64,000 bases of DNA from an uncultured Clostridia bacterium (GTDB lineage Bacteria; Bacillota; Clostridia; Oscillospirales; Acutalibacteraceae), in NCBI GenBank assembly GCA_945912145.1, contig CAMEBF010000011.1, positions 1 through 64,000 on the forward strand, read 5' to 3'. The notes under the pieces are model-generated. The model searched no databases and had not been told where the DNA came from. It worked only from the letters and a program-made list of their open reading frames with translations. Made by a program: the position numbers and the translations under genes. Positions 50,399 through 59,680 of this stretch are shown in pieces. The first letter of the stretch is position 1; every line of letters starts with the position of its first letter.

Positions 50399-52437
50399 TG
50401 AACAAGACCGAAATTCTTGCTCCAGCAGGCGGACAGGAGCAGCTACAGGCCGCCGTGCGGTGCGGCGCGGACGCCGTCTATCTCGGCACGCAGCATTTTA
50501 ACGCGCGGAATGCCGCCGCCAATTTTGACGAAGAATCGCTGAAAGAGGCGGTTCGGTATTGTCATGCCCGGAACGTTAAAGTGTATGTCACGATGAATAC
50601 GCTGCTGACCGACCGCGAAACGCAGGACGTGATCCGCGAGATTCAGCTGATTGCGGCAAGCGGTGCGGACGCCGTGATTTTGCAGGATTTGGCTGCCGCC
50701 GCGCTTTGGAAGCAATACTGTCCTTCCATGCGTCTGCACGCCTCCACGCAGATGACAATTCACAATGTCGCCGGCGCAAAAGCAGCCGAAGCGCTCGGTT
50801 TCCGGCGGATCGTGCTGGCGCGTGAATTATCGCTTTCCGAAATTCAAAAAATCGCCGCAAACACAAACGCTGAGATCGAGGTTTTTGTACACGGCGCGCT
50901 GTGCATGAGTGTTTCGGGCACCTGTCTGCTTTCTTCGATGCTCGGCGCGAGAAGCGGAAACCGCGGCCGCTGTGCGCAGCCCTGCCGTCTGAATTTCCGT
51001 TCGGCGGGACGGGAGTACGCCTTGTCTCTGAAAGACCTGTCGCTGGTGGACGAGCTGTATTCTCTCGCTTCAGTCGGCGTCACTTCATTCAAAATTGAGG
51101 GACGCATGAAACGTCCCGAATATGTTGCCGCCGCCGTGACGGCCGTCCGCAAGTCGCTTGCCGGCGAGCCGTTCGATATGGAATCGCTTCAGGCCGTCTT
51201 TTCCCGGAGCGGTTTCACAAAAGGATATCTGACGGGGAAACGCACCGTGGATATGTTCGGTTACCGCCGCCATGAGGACGTGACAGCCGCCGCGCCGGTT
51301 CTGAAGTCGTTTGCGTCGCTTTATAAAGATGAAATTAGAAAAATTCCGATTTCGCTTGGTCTTACGGCAACCCGTAAAGGCTCAGCCCTGACCGCTTCAG
51401 ACGGCGTCCATACCGTTCAGGTTGAGGGGGAATCGGCTGTTGAGGCCGTTTCCAAGCCCCTAACGAAGGACTATGCGGAAAAATGCTGCTCGAAAACCGG
51501 AGGCACCATCTTTTTTGTCAAAGATTTTTCCGTTCAATCGGAAGAAAATACCACGCTGTCCGCCGCCGCGATGAACGCCATGCGTCGCGACGCATTGGAA
51601 CAGCTCTATGAACTTCGTTCGCAGTGCGAACCGAAGCCGATTGTCGAACCGGCACCGAAAAATGCTGTCATTTCGGCGCGTTCGGGAGAACAGACGCTCC
51701 GTCTGCGCTTTGAGCGTTTTTCTCAGGCTTTTGACGACGAACGGGTCGAAAAAATTATTCTGCCCTTGAGGGAAATCCTGAAGCATCCGGAAGCCGCAGA
51801 CAGATTCTCGCATAAGCTCGTCTGCGAGCTGCCGTTTCTCGTTTTTGCGCAGGACGAGGACGCCTTTTTGCATCAGCTCTCAGAAGTAAAAAATATGGGT
51901 GTTCGCGAGGTTCTGGCGGACAACATCGGCGTCTTGACAAAAGCGAAAGAATTTGGCTTCACGGTTCACGGCGGACACGGGCTGAATCTTCTCAATGCCA
52001 TTGCTGCAGAAGAATATGCCCGTCTCGGCGCGGCAGACCTTACGCTGTCGCCTGAGATCGCGATGCAGGACGCGATGCGTCTGCGTGCACCGTGCAAAAA
52101 GGGCGTTCTCGGCTACGGCTATCTGCCGCTGATGCGCTTCCGGGTCTGTCCGGCGCGCGGAAAGACCGGCTGCGGCGATTGCACCGGTCATCCGAAGCTG
52201 CTCGACCGTCTCGGCAAGACGTTCTATTTGCTCTGCTCGGAGAAAAAATATTCCTCTCTGCTCAATTCCGTTCCACTTTACATCGGCGACAAGCCGCATG
52301 ACGGGCTCGATTTCGTGACGCTGTATTTTACGGGAGAAACGGCGGACGTCTGCCGGAAAATCACCGACGCATTCTGTGAAAAGCGCGTGCTGTCCGTCCC
52401 GAAAACAGGCGGACTGTATTACCGGGAGCTGTTATGA
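50395..52437 (+). CDS. U32 family peptidase-like protein (long form)
   Basis: This 680-residue protein starts with AGGQEQLQAAVRCGADAVYLG and has the U32 signature EVFVHGALCMSVSGTCLLSS near residue 162, followed by the Cys-rich GNRGRCAQPCRL. The long C-terminal part includes a DUF3656-like region and a distal domain with CPARGKTGCGDCTGHPKL. Family members such as RlhA are now linked to RNA hydroxylation, so peptidase activity should not be assumed. Translation may start at ATG 50395 or 50398. It overlaps the radical SAM gene by 4 bp. Confidence 0.88.
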   Translation: MMNKTEILAPAGGQEQLQAAVRCGADAVYLGTQHFNARNAAANFDEESLKEAVRYCHARNVKVYVTMNTLLTDRETQDVIREIQLIAASGADAVILQDLAAAALWKQYCPSMRLHASTQMTIHNVAGAKAAEALGFRRIVLARELSLSEIQKIAANTNAEIEVFVHGALCMSVSGTCLLSSMLGARSGNRGRCAQPCRLNFRSAGREYALSLKDLSLVDELYSLASVGVTSFKIEGRMKRPEYVAAAVTAVRKSLAGEPFDMESLQAVFSRSGFTKGYLTGKRTVDMFGYRRHEDVTAAAPVLKSFASLYKDEIRKIPISLGLTATRKGSALTASDGVHTVQVEGESAVEAVSKPLTKDYAEKCCSKTGGTIFFVKDFSVQSEENTTLSAAAMNAMRRDALEQLYELRSQCEPKPIVEPAPKNAVISARSGEQTLRLRFERFSQAFDDERVEKIILPLREILKHPEAADRFSHKLVCELPFLVFAQDEDAFLHQLSEVKNMGVREVLADNIGVLTKAKEFGFTVHGGHGLNLLNAIAAEEYARLGAADLTLSPEIAMQDAMRLRAPCKKGVLGYGYLPLMRFRVCPARGKTGCGDCTGHPKLLDRLGKTFYLLCSEKKYSSLLNSVPLYIGDKPHDGLDFVTLYFTGETADVCRKITDAFCEKRVLSVPKTGGLYYRELL

Positions 52438-53312
52438 CGTATACTTCTTTGAACGATTACTGCCGGAAAGAATTTGGTCACAAGCTCTATAAGCTGTCGC
52501 TCGACGGCGGCATGACTTGTCCGAACCGCGACGGCACACTCGGTTACGGCGGCTGTATTTTCTGCTCGGAGGAAGGCTCCGGCGAGTTCTCGGAAAAGCG
52601 CGCCGGCTCCATTGCCGAGCAGATCGAAAACGCGAAAAAACGCGTCGCGCATAAAAATAAAAACGGCGGTTACATTGCCTATTTTCAGAGCTTCACCAAC
52701 ACCTATGCGCCCACTTGCTATCTCGAAAAAATCTTTACCGAAGCGATCCATCAACCCGGAATTGAGGTGCTGTCTGTTGCGACCCGTCCCGACTGTCTCG
52801 GCGACGACGTGCTGACGCTTTTACGCTCTCTGAACCGGATCAAGCCCGTCTGGGTGGAGTTGGGATTTCAGACCGCCAACGAGAAATCGGCTGAATATAT
52901 CGGCCGCGGCTATCAGAATGAAGTCTTCGTCGATGCCGTCCAAAGACTGAAAAACGCCGGTATCAAGACCGTCGCCCATGTAATTATAGGGCTTCCCGGC
53001 GAGACGGCGAAGGACATGGAGAACACCGTCCGTTTCGTCTGCGAACAGGGCGTCTGGGGCATCAAGCTGCATCTACTGCACGTCCTGCGCGGTTCGCGTC
53101 TCGAAAAGGAATACGAAGCGGGGAAATTTACCTGCCTGACAAAAGAAGAATATATCGACCTTGTCTGCCGGTTGCTGGCAATTATCCCACCGGATGTTGT
53201 GATCCACCGTCTGACCGGCGACGGCGACAAACGTAAGCTCATTGCGCCGCTTTGGAGCGGCAACAAAAAAGACGTGCTCAATTCTCTTATGAAAAAAATT
53301 CGGGAAATGTAA
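52434..53312 (+). CDS. TIGR01212-family radical SAM protein
   Basis: This 292-residue protein has the radical SAM cluster motif near residue 25 in CPNRDGTLGYGGCIFC, a wide CX10CX2C spacing typical of the YhcC/TIGR01212 group. It continues with GGYIAYFQSFTNTYAP, SVATRPDC and VWVELGFQTANEKS. The start ATG overlaps the U32 gene stop, so the two are coupled. The reaction is uncharacterised; linkage to the U32 gene hints at RNA modification, but this is inference. Confidence 0.9.
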   Translation: MTYTSLNDYCRKEFGHKLYKLSLDGGMTCPNRDGTLGYGGCIFCSEEGSGEFSEKRAGSIAEQIENAKKRVAHKNKNGGYIAYFQSFTNTYAPTCYLEKIFTEAIHQPGIEVLSVATRPDCLGDDVLTLLRSLNRIKPVWVELGFQTANEKSAEYIGRGYQNEVFVDAVQRLKNAGIKTVAHVIIGLPGETAKDMENTVRFVCEQGVWGIKLHLLHVLRGSRLEKEYEAGKFTCLTKEEYIDLVCRLLAIIPPDVVIHRLTGDGDKRKLIAPLWSGNKKDVLNSLMKKIREM

Positions 53313-53393
53313 AAAGATTTTCCTTTTTTTGTTTTTGTTTCTTCTTACGCTATAAAAATAAATAAAAAATTAAAATAAATAAAGGAAAACCCC

Positions 53394-53422
53394 TTGACAA
53401 TATGCAGTTTACGAGATAAAAT
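53394..53422 (+). promoter_or_regulatory. Promoter of rny
   Basis: TTGACA (53394-53399), 17 bp, TAAAAT (53417-53422). A leader of about 110 bp follows. Confidence 0.7.
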
Positions 53423-53536
53423 GTTATGGATAATGCATAAATATCTCTACCTGCATTATTTTCTGAATTTGATCTTGACTTTTCAGTCATTTATTTATTT
53501 CAGGACACGACAAAAATTACGGAGGTGTAAAGGAAG

Positions 53537-55090
53537 ATGAACCCTGGTTTGATAATCGGGCTTATCGTTGCTGCCGCAGTTGTATTCGGCGTCGTCGGCT
53601 TTATCGTCGGCGGGATTCACAGGAAAAAAGTCGCCGAAGCCGCAATCGGTTCCGCAACGGAAGAAGCCAACAGAATTGTCAGTCAGGCTGTTTCTGAGGC
53701 AGAATCCAAGAAAAAAGAAGCGATTCTTGAAGCAAAGGATGAGATACATAAACAGCGTACCGATCTCGAAAGAGAAATCCGCGAACGCCGTAACGAAATC
53801 CAGAAGCAAGAACGCCGTCTCGTTCAAAAAGAAGAAAATCTTGATAAAAAGGTTGATAACTTAGAAAAGAAAGAAGATCTTCTGAACAAAAAACTCAAAG
53901 ACGCAGACAGCAAATTGGCGGAAGTCGAGGCGCTGAAAAAGAGCCAGTTTGAAATGCTCGAAAAAATCTCGGGCTACACGAAGGAACAGGCAAAGGATTA
54001 CCTCATTCAGAACCTTGAGGGTGAATTGACACACGAAAAAGCCGTCAAGATTCTTGAAATTGAACAGCAGACAAAAGACGACGCGGAAAAACTCGCAAGA
54101 GAAATCATCACATCCGCGATCCAGAGATGCGCAGCCGACCACGCGGCGGAAGCGACCGTTTCCGTTGTGGCGCTGCCGAATGACGAAATGAAAGGCCGCA
54201 TCATCGGCCGTGAGGGACGCAACATCAGAACCCTTGAAACGATTACGGGTGTCGATCTGATTATCGACGACACACCGGAAGCGATCACCGTTTCCAGTTT
54301 TGATCCCGTACGGCGTGAGATCGCAAGACTGACGCTCGAAAAACTCATTTCGGACGGTCGAATTCATCCGTCCCGCATTGAGGAGATGTTTGAAAAATCC
54401 AAGAGAGAAGTGGAGCAGAGCATCAAGCAGGCAGGCGAACGCGCCGTCATCGACGCCGGCGTCAACGGTTTGCACGGCGAGCTCGTCAAGCTTCTCGGCC
54501 GTCTCAAATACCGCACGAGCTACGGTCAGAATGTTCTCAATCATTCTTTGGAGGTTTCCTATATTGCCGGTCTGATGGCAGCGGAAATCGGTGCGGACGT
54601 CAAGACCGCGAAGCGAGCCGGTTTGCTGCATGATATCGGCAAGGCGCTCGACCATCAGTTCGACGGTTCGCACATCGAACTGGGCGTGGAATACGCCAAA
54701 AAGTATAAGGAAAACGACGCGATCGTTCACGCGATTCAGGCGCATCACGGCGATATTGAAGCCAAGACGATCGTCGCCTGTCTCGTTCAGGCGGCGGACG
54801 CCATCTCGGCGGCGAGACCCGGCGCGCGGCGTGAAAACGTTCAGAATTATATCAAGCGTCTCGAAAAACTGGAAGAGATCGCGACATCCTTTAACGGCGT
54901 AGAGAAATCGTACGCCATTCAGGCAGGCCGCGAGGTCAGAATCATGGTCAAACCGGAAGTAATTTCCGACGATCAGATGGTTCTGGTTGCCAGAGACATC
55001 GTCAAGAAGATCGAAGACGAATTGGAATATCCCGGACAGATAAAGGTCAACATCATAAGAGAAAGCCGTGCTTGCGATTTCGCAAAATGA
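53537..55090 (+). CDS. rny: Ribonuclease Y
   Basis: RNase Y starts bulk mRNA decay in Gram-positive bacteria. The 517-residue protein has an N-terminal membrane helix (about 5-27), a long charged coiled coil to about 200, a KH domain with [15 protein letters not shown] near 217, and an HD domain with [12 protein letters not shown] near 365. The length and order are canonical. The start follows GGAGGTG. The ymdB gene follows, a partner conserved in Firmicutes. Confidence 0.97.
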   Translation: MNPGLIIGLIVAAAVVFGVVGFIVGGIHRKKVAEAAIGSATEEANRIVSQAVSEAESKKKEAILEAKDEIHKQRTDLEREIRERRNEIQKQERRLVQKEENLDKKVDNLEKKEDLLNKKLKDADSKLAEVEALKKSQFEMLEKISGYTKEQAKDYLIQNLEGELTHEKAVKILEIEQQTKDDAEKLAREIITSAIQRCAADHAAEATVSVVALPNDEMKGRIIGREGRNIRTLETITGVDLIIDDTPEAITVSSFDPVRREIARLTLEKLISDGRIHPSRIEEMFEKSKREVEQSIKQAGERAVIDAGVNGLHGELVKLLGRLKYRTSYGQNVLNHSLEVSYIAGLMAAEIGADVKTAKRAGLLHDIGKALDHQFDGSHIELGVEYAKKYKENDAIVHAIQAHHGDIEAKTIVACLVQAADAISAARPGARRENVQNYIKRLEKLEEIATSFNGVEKSYAIQAGREVRIMVKPEVISDDQMVLVARDIVKKIEDELEYPGQIKVNIIRESRACDFAK

Positions 55091-55150
55091 TGAAAAGACT
55101 CGGGCAGCAGGGCGAAACCCTGCTGCCGTTTTTATTCGCAGCGCACAACT

Positions 55151-55190
55151 CATTCTGCATTCTGCATTCTACATTCTACATTCTACATTC
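55151..55190. repeat. Heptamer array CATTCTR between rny and ymdB (arm-only repeat, copy F)
   Basis: CATTCTG occurs twice, CATTCTA three times, then CATTC, in exact 7-bp register. These are the inverted form of the arm units in repeat copy E. There is no second arm or core nearby. Confidence 0.85.
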
Positions 55191-55198
55191 AATACGAA

Positions 55199-55987
55199 AT
55201 GGGGGCTACCGTCATCAATATATTAGCCATCGGCGACGTTGTGGGAGCGAACGGCTGCGCGTTTCTGCGCAAGACGCTTCCCGCTTTCAAGAAGTTCAAG
55301 CATATCGACGTCTGCATCGTCAACGGGGAAAATTCCGCGCAGGGCAACGGCATATTGCCGCAGTCTGCGGAGCATCTTTTCGCAAGCGGCGCCGACCTCA
55401 TCACCACGGGCAATCACGCGCTCCGGCGTTTTGAAATATACGACACGTTCGATAATGAGAGTATTCCGCTTCTGCGTCCGGCGAATTTTTACAGAACCGC
55501 GCCGGGCAGAGGCTATACGATTCTCGATAAGGGCAGCGTGCAGATCGCGGTCATCAACCTGATGGGCGTGGTGTATCTCGACAATCTCGAGAATCCGTTT
55601 GACTGCATCGACCGCATTCTGGAGGAAGTCAAGGACTCCCGCATTAAAATTTTAGATTTTCACGCCGAGGCGACAGGGGAGAAGCGCGCCCTGGGCTTCT
55701 ATCTCGACGGCAGGATTTCTGCGATGTTCGGCACGCATACGCACGTGCAGACCGCCGACGCGCAGATTTTGCCGAACGGCACCGGCTATATCACGGATCT
55801 CGGTATGACGGGTCCGATTCAGTCCGTTCTGGGCGTGACGCCGTCTCTCGCTATCCAAAAAATCAAAACCAATCTGCCCGTTCGATTTGAAAATCCCGAC
55901 GGGCCATGCCGAATGGAGGGGTGTATTTTTGAAATCGACAACAAAACGGGCAAAACGCTTTCCGTCGAGCCCGTCTCGATTGATTAA
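55199..55987 (+). CDS. ymdB: YmdB-family metallophosphoesterase
   Basis: This 262-residue protein is a calcineurin-like phosphoesterase of the TIGR00282/YmdB group, cyclic-nucleotide phosphodiesterases that affect RNase Y-linked regulation. Motifs are GDVVGANGC, VNGENSA, TGNHAL, DFHAEATGEKRALG and GTHTHVQTAD. The open frame starts ATG GGG GCT; the usual family start would be about six codons in, and no clear site precedes it. The rny-ymdB pairing supports the assignment. Confidence 0.92.
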   Translation: MGATVINILAIGDVVGANGCAFLRKTLPAFKKFKHIDVCIVNGENSAQGNGILPQSAEHLFASGADLITTGNHALRRFEIYDTFDNESIPLLRPANFYRTAPGRGYTILDKGSVQIAVINLMGVVYLDNLENPFDCIDRILEEVKDSRIKILDFHAEATGEKRALGFYLDGRISAMFGTHTHVQTADAQILPNGTGYITDLGMTGPIQSVLGVTPSLAIQKIKTNLPVRFENPDGPCRMEGCIFEIDNKTGKTLSVEPVSID

Positions 55988-57479
55988 ACGATCTGCGGCA
56001 TTGCTGCTTGCCGTGTGTCTTTGTGCCGTCTTCACGGGCTGCGACAAAACCGTTGTTTCCACGCAGGCGGATACATCTCCCGATGAAAAGAATCACGTCT
56101 CGTCCGTTTCGGCGGAAACGCTTCGCCTCGGTTGCTTCGGTGATGATTCGCTCAATCCCTATTTCATGACGACCGATCTGAATACGGATCTGATTTCGCT
56201 TGTTTTCGAGCCGCTCTTTTATACGGATGATTCGTTCTGCGCCGTCAGCGCACTTGCACTTTCGTATCAGCAGAACGGAAAAACGCTGATTGTTAAACTT
56301 GACACTTCGGCTGCATTTTCCGACGGCGTGCAGTTCTCTTCGGCAGATGTTGTCTATTCGTTTAATCTGGCAAAAGCATCGCAGAATTATCAGACGGAGC
56401 TCGCGACGGTCGTCTCCGCTTCGGCGACTGCCGCCGACACCGTGACGTTTACGCTTTCGGGATCCTACCGCAACGCCGTGGACGCGCTGACGTTTCCCAT
56501 CGTCAAATCCGGAACGGCGCAGAACGCGGATTCTGTTTCCCTCGGCACGGGATTATATTGCTATAACACCGGTGGCGAGCTGTTGCAGCTGACCTATAAT
56601 CCCTACTGCCGCAAGCCCGAGCCGAACATCAAAACGATTGAGGTGACGGAGATCCCGTCGTCCTCGACGCTGATCCATGTACTCGAATCGGGAGAGATCG
56701 ACGCCTTTTTCGACGATCTGTCTTCCGGCAGCTATTCGCACGCCAATGCGCCGTCAACGAAAACGAATCTGACGAATCTCGTATTCCTCGGCATGAACAG
56801 CGCGTCGTACGGTCTGTCTTCGACCGCGTTCCGTCAGGCGGTCTATTACGCGATCAATCGGCAGTCCATCGTGAAAAATTCGTTTAAGAATTACGCGGTG
56901 GAGAGCTACACGCCGTATCACCCGGAATGGCATATGATCACAGATGAGAAATGCGATCTGTCCGCGCTCACGCTGGATTATTCCAAGGCGAAGACACTGC
57001 TGCAGAACGCCGGATTTACGGGCACGGTCAATCTGAAACTGATCGTTTATACGGGCAATAATTTCAAGGTCGCCGCCGCGAAAGAAATTCAGGAGAGCTT
57101 ACAGAATATCGGCATCAACGTCACCATTCAGGAGCTGACGTGGGAGAATTACCAGCTTGCGCTCAGCAGCGGTGAGTATGATTTTTACATAGGCGAAATC
57201 AAGCTCCCGACCGATATGAATCTCTCCGCTCTGTTCGGCGAAAACAGCGTGGTCTGCGGCATCGGCGCATCGGATACCACGGAGGCTGCCTACGGTGAAT
57301 ATGAAAACGGTAATCTGTCGCTTTCGGCATTCACCGATTCGTTTTTGCAGAATATGCCGTTTGCGCCCATCTGTTTCCGGAACGGCGCGTTAGTGTATTC
57401 CGGCAGAATTTCTCCTGCCGCCGACTGCGATATGGGAAATGCATATAAAAACATTTATGAATGGACCGTCAGCGAATGA
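55929..57479 (+). CDS. ABC transporter substrate-binding lipoprotein, family 5
   Basis: This 516-residue protein has a lipoprotein signal ending CAVFTGC (lipidated Cys about residue 38) and the family 5 (oligopeptide/nickel-type) fold. That fold is seen in TLRLGCFGDDSLNPYF, the VFEPLF region and AFRQAVYYAINRQSIV. I place the start at TTG 55929, 7 bp after GGAGGGG, inside the ymdB gene (59-bp overlap); an ATG at 55887 has no site. No permease or ATPase genes are near. It may be a sensor or orphan binding protein. Confidence 0.8.
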   Translation: MKSTTKRAKRFPSSPSRLIKRSAALLLAVCLCAVFTGCDKTVVSTQADTSPDEKNHVSSVSAETLRLGCFGDDSLNPYFMTTDLNTDLISLVFEPLFYTDDSFCAVSALALSYQQNGKTLIVKLDTSAAFSDGVQFSSADVVYSFNLAKASQNYQTELATVVSASATAADTVTFTLSGSYRNAVDALTFPIVKSGTAQNADSVSLGTGLYCYNTGGELLQLTYNPYCRKPEPNIKTIEVTEIPSSSTLIHVLESGEIDAFFDDLSSGSYSHANAPSTKTNLTNLVFLGMNSASYGLSSTAFRQAVYYAINRQSIVKNSFKNYAVESYTPYHPEWHMITDEKCDLSALTLDYSKAKTLLQNAGFTGTVNLKLIVYTGNNFKVAAAKEIQESLQNIGINVTIQELTWENYQLALSSGEYDFYIGEIKLPTDMNLSALFGENSVVCGIGASDTTEAAYGEYENGNLSLSAFTDSFLQNMPFAPICFRNGALVYSGRISPAADCDMGNAYKNIYEWTVSE

Positions 57480-57699
57480 TGCTTCTCTCGGCAACGAAGC
57501 GTGAAGAGGTAATTTGTACCCCATAAAAATGGTATAGGCTAAGCAAGAGACATCTCTAAAAAAACAAATCCCTTGAAAAAACAGCGCAATATGGCACAGT
57601 CTTCTTTAAGGCAGAATTTTAAGAATATTCGAATGTTCTTTGAAGATCGGTTGCAATATGTTCATACCTGCATTATACTTCAGTTTCCCTAAGAAAAAG

Positions 57700-57720
57700 A
57701 CCCCTCAAAGATTGAGGGGT
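57700..57720 (-). terminator. Terminator of the regulator operon
   Basis: On the minus strand ACCCCTC and GAGGGGT form the stem, followed by CTTTTTC. Confidence 0.85.
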
Positions 57721-57755
57721 TTGCGTGTTGATTTGTCGTAGACAATTTTTTGTGT

Positions 57756-58385
57756 TCAGTCTATATTGACGACGATACCGCTGACACGCGCTTCGATGGC
57801 CAGCGCCGTCCGGCTTTCGCATCCGGTTTTTTCCAGCATATTGTGAATGTGATTTTTGACGGTGCTCTCCGAAATATTCAGCTTTTTGGCAATTGCTGCA
57901 TTGGATACGCCGGTCGTCATGATGCGCAGGACTTCAAGCTCACGATCGGTCAGCTCTGCGCTGTCGGCAAAGCCTAAGCGAACCGTCGGCGGCGTGTCGG
58001 GATAAACGGATTCGCCTGCCATTGTGCGATCCATTACGTCAAGGATCGTATCGCGGGACGCCTCCTTGTACCAGAAGCTGTCGATGCCGATTCTCCGCGC
58101 TTTTTTCAGCCACGAGGTCTCCGGCATGGAGGTGACGGCGATGATCTTGATCGCAGGACGGTTCTTTTTGATGCGTGCGGCGGCGTCGAGCCCGTTGGAG
58201 CCGTCGGACATCAGGATATCCATCAGCACAAGATCGACCGGCTTTTTTAGCACATAGGCGTCGGCGAACGCTGCGGATTCGACTGAAAACACCAGCTCGT
58301 AGCTTTCGGAGGATTTGATATACATTTCAAAAAGCTGACGCGATACGAACTGATCGTCCACGATCATCACTTTTGTTTTGTTCAT
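57756..58385 (-). CDS. NarL/LuxR-family response regulator
   Basis: This 209-residue protein has a receiver domain (about 1-120) with the phospho-acceptor Asp in LVLMDILMSDG and the acidic pocket IVDD. A C-terminal LuxR helix-turn-helix follows (about 145-205; ELTDRELEVLRIMTTG and ISESTVKNHIHNMLEK). It should bind DNA after phosphorylation by the adjacent histidine kinase. The gene starts 2 bp after the kinase gene, so they form one operon. Confidence 0.94.
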   Translation of the reverse strand: MNKTKVMIVDDQFVSRQLFEMYIKSSESYELVFSVESAAFADAYVLKKPVDLVLMDILMSDGSNGLDAAARIKKNRPAIKIIAVTSMPETSWLKKARRIGIDSFWYKEASRDTILDVMDRTMAGESVYPDTPPTVRLGFADSAELTDRELEVLRIMTTGVSNAAIAKKLNISESTVKNHIHNMLEKTGCESRTALAIEARVSGIVVNID

Positions 58386-58387
58386 GG

Positions 58388-59680
58388 TCAGTTTTCTCCT
58401 TTCGGGAGCGTCAGCCGCAGCAGAAAGCGCGGTTCGCTCAGAATCGTCATGGAGCCGGCGGCAGCTTCCACCGTGCGGCGCAGGTTGGCAAGACCGCCGG
58501 TTTCGGTTATTTCGCCTGCCGGCGGTTTTCCGTTGTTGGTCAGTTCCGCCATAAAAGCATCATGGTTTTCACAGATGGAACAAGAAAGACAGTTTCCGTT
58601 CGCGTGTTTGACCGTATTGGTCAGGCACTCATGCAACGCGGCAATCAGTACGGCGCGCGGTTTACCGTCTTTTGGCAACTCTCCGTCGAGACTGACTGTG
58701 ACGTCAACAGCCTGTGCCGCTTTGAGCAGAAGTTCCCAGTCGTTGTTTGACTCGGTCTGCACCGCTTCGTTCCGCAGAACGGAAACGGTATATCGCCATA
58801 AAAAGAGAAGCTGTTCGCGGTCGCGTTCTTCCGGAGGCTGCGCCTGATATGACCGGAATGCCAGCAACGATTGTCCTACGTCGTCATGCACCCGGATTTT
58901 TGCGCTCAGAATCTCGTTTTCCGTCGTGATTCTCTCCACCTCGCGACCGTAATCGCGCAGTCGCTCATTGATACGGCTCAGGCTGCGGTTGCGTTCCTCC
59001 AGTTCGCGGTTCAGACAATATTGCGTGGTGATGTTATTGGCAATCAATTCGCGGACTTCGTTTCGTCCGACTTGTATGGTTCCGCGATGAAAATTCCAGA
59101 CTTTGCCATCACTCATGCGGACGATCACGTCCGGTTCGACGTTCAGAATTGCGCCGTTCCGGATTTTTTTTTGATTCAGTAGTGTCCAGAAGTGTTCGGC
59201 GTTCAGAATCTCCGAGTCAAACAGCTCGCCGCTCAGACGGTTCATCTGGGTATTGACGAGCAGCGGCAATCCGTCCCGGTCAGAAAAGCAAACGCCGTCC
59301 GGTAAAGCGTCCAGACTTTCCTTGATGGCGCCCGGCGTTAGTGAGTTTCTGGTTTTTTGTCTCAGCAATAGAAAACAGACGAGTAGAACGATGAACAGGA
59401 AAATCTGTATCGCGAGTATGACAGCCCAGGGAAGATGCCCGATAATATCGGCAAAAAATGTGAACGACTTGTTCTCGCGAAGTCTGATACTGACATCGCT
59501 GACACCTTGCAGTACGAACATGGCAGATGCGGCAAGAATGATGGAGGTAAACAGAAAAGCGCGGTTCTGATGATAGGTGCAGACCGAGACGAGAAGCCAT
59601 ACGGCGACGATCAGCAGAAGAATGGAAACGAAGCCAAACATCGCCTGGAAAGCGGTTGATAATGTAAAATACGGTGTCAC
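58388..59680 (-). CDS. Sensor histidine kinase, HisKA_3 type
   Basis: This 430-residue kinase starts at GTG 59680, behind AGGAGGTG. It has about four membrane helices in the first 110 residues and a PAS-like segment (ALPDGVCFSDRDGLPLLVN). The His phosphorylation box is KIRVHDDVGQSLLAF, and the HATPase domain has ALHECLTNTVKHANG and TGGLANLRRTVE. The much longer open frame upstream is antisense of the neighbouring gene. GTGA overlap with that gene implies coupled translation. Confidence 0.88.
   Translation of the reverse strand: MTPYFTLSTAFQAMFGFVSILLLIVAVWLLVSVCTYHQNRAFLFTSIILAASAMFVLQGVSDVSIRLRENKSFTFFADIIGHLPWAVILAIQIFLFIVLLVCFLLLRQKTRNSLTPGAIKESLDALPDGVCFSDRDGLPLLVNTQMNRLSGELFDSEILNAEHFWTLLNQKKIRNGAILNVEPDVIVRMSDGKVWNFHRGTIQVGRNEVRELIANNITTQYCLNRELEERNRSLSRINERLRDYGREVERITTENEILSAKIRVHDDVGQSLLAFRSYQAQPPEERDREQLLFLWRYTVSVLRNEAVQTESNNDWELLLKAAQAVDVTVSLDGELPKDGKPRAVLIAALHECLTNTVKHANGNCLSCSICENHDAFMAELTNNGKPPAGEITETGGLANLRRTVEAAAGSMTILSEPRFLLRLTLPKGEN

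Noticed and set aside
53861-55153. A 430-codon minus-strand frame
   Set aside because: It is antisense to ribonuclease Y and has no start signals.
55887-55928. ATG start for the binding lipoprotein
   Set aside because: No ribosome site precedes it, while TTG 55929 has a strong one and gives a normal lipoprotein signal.
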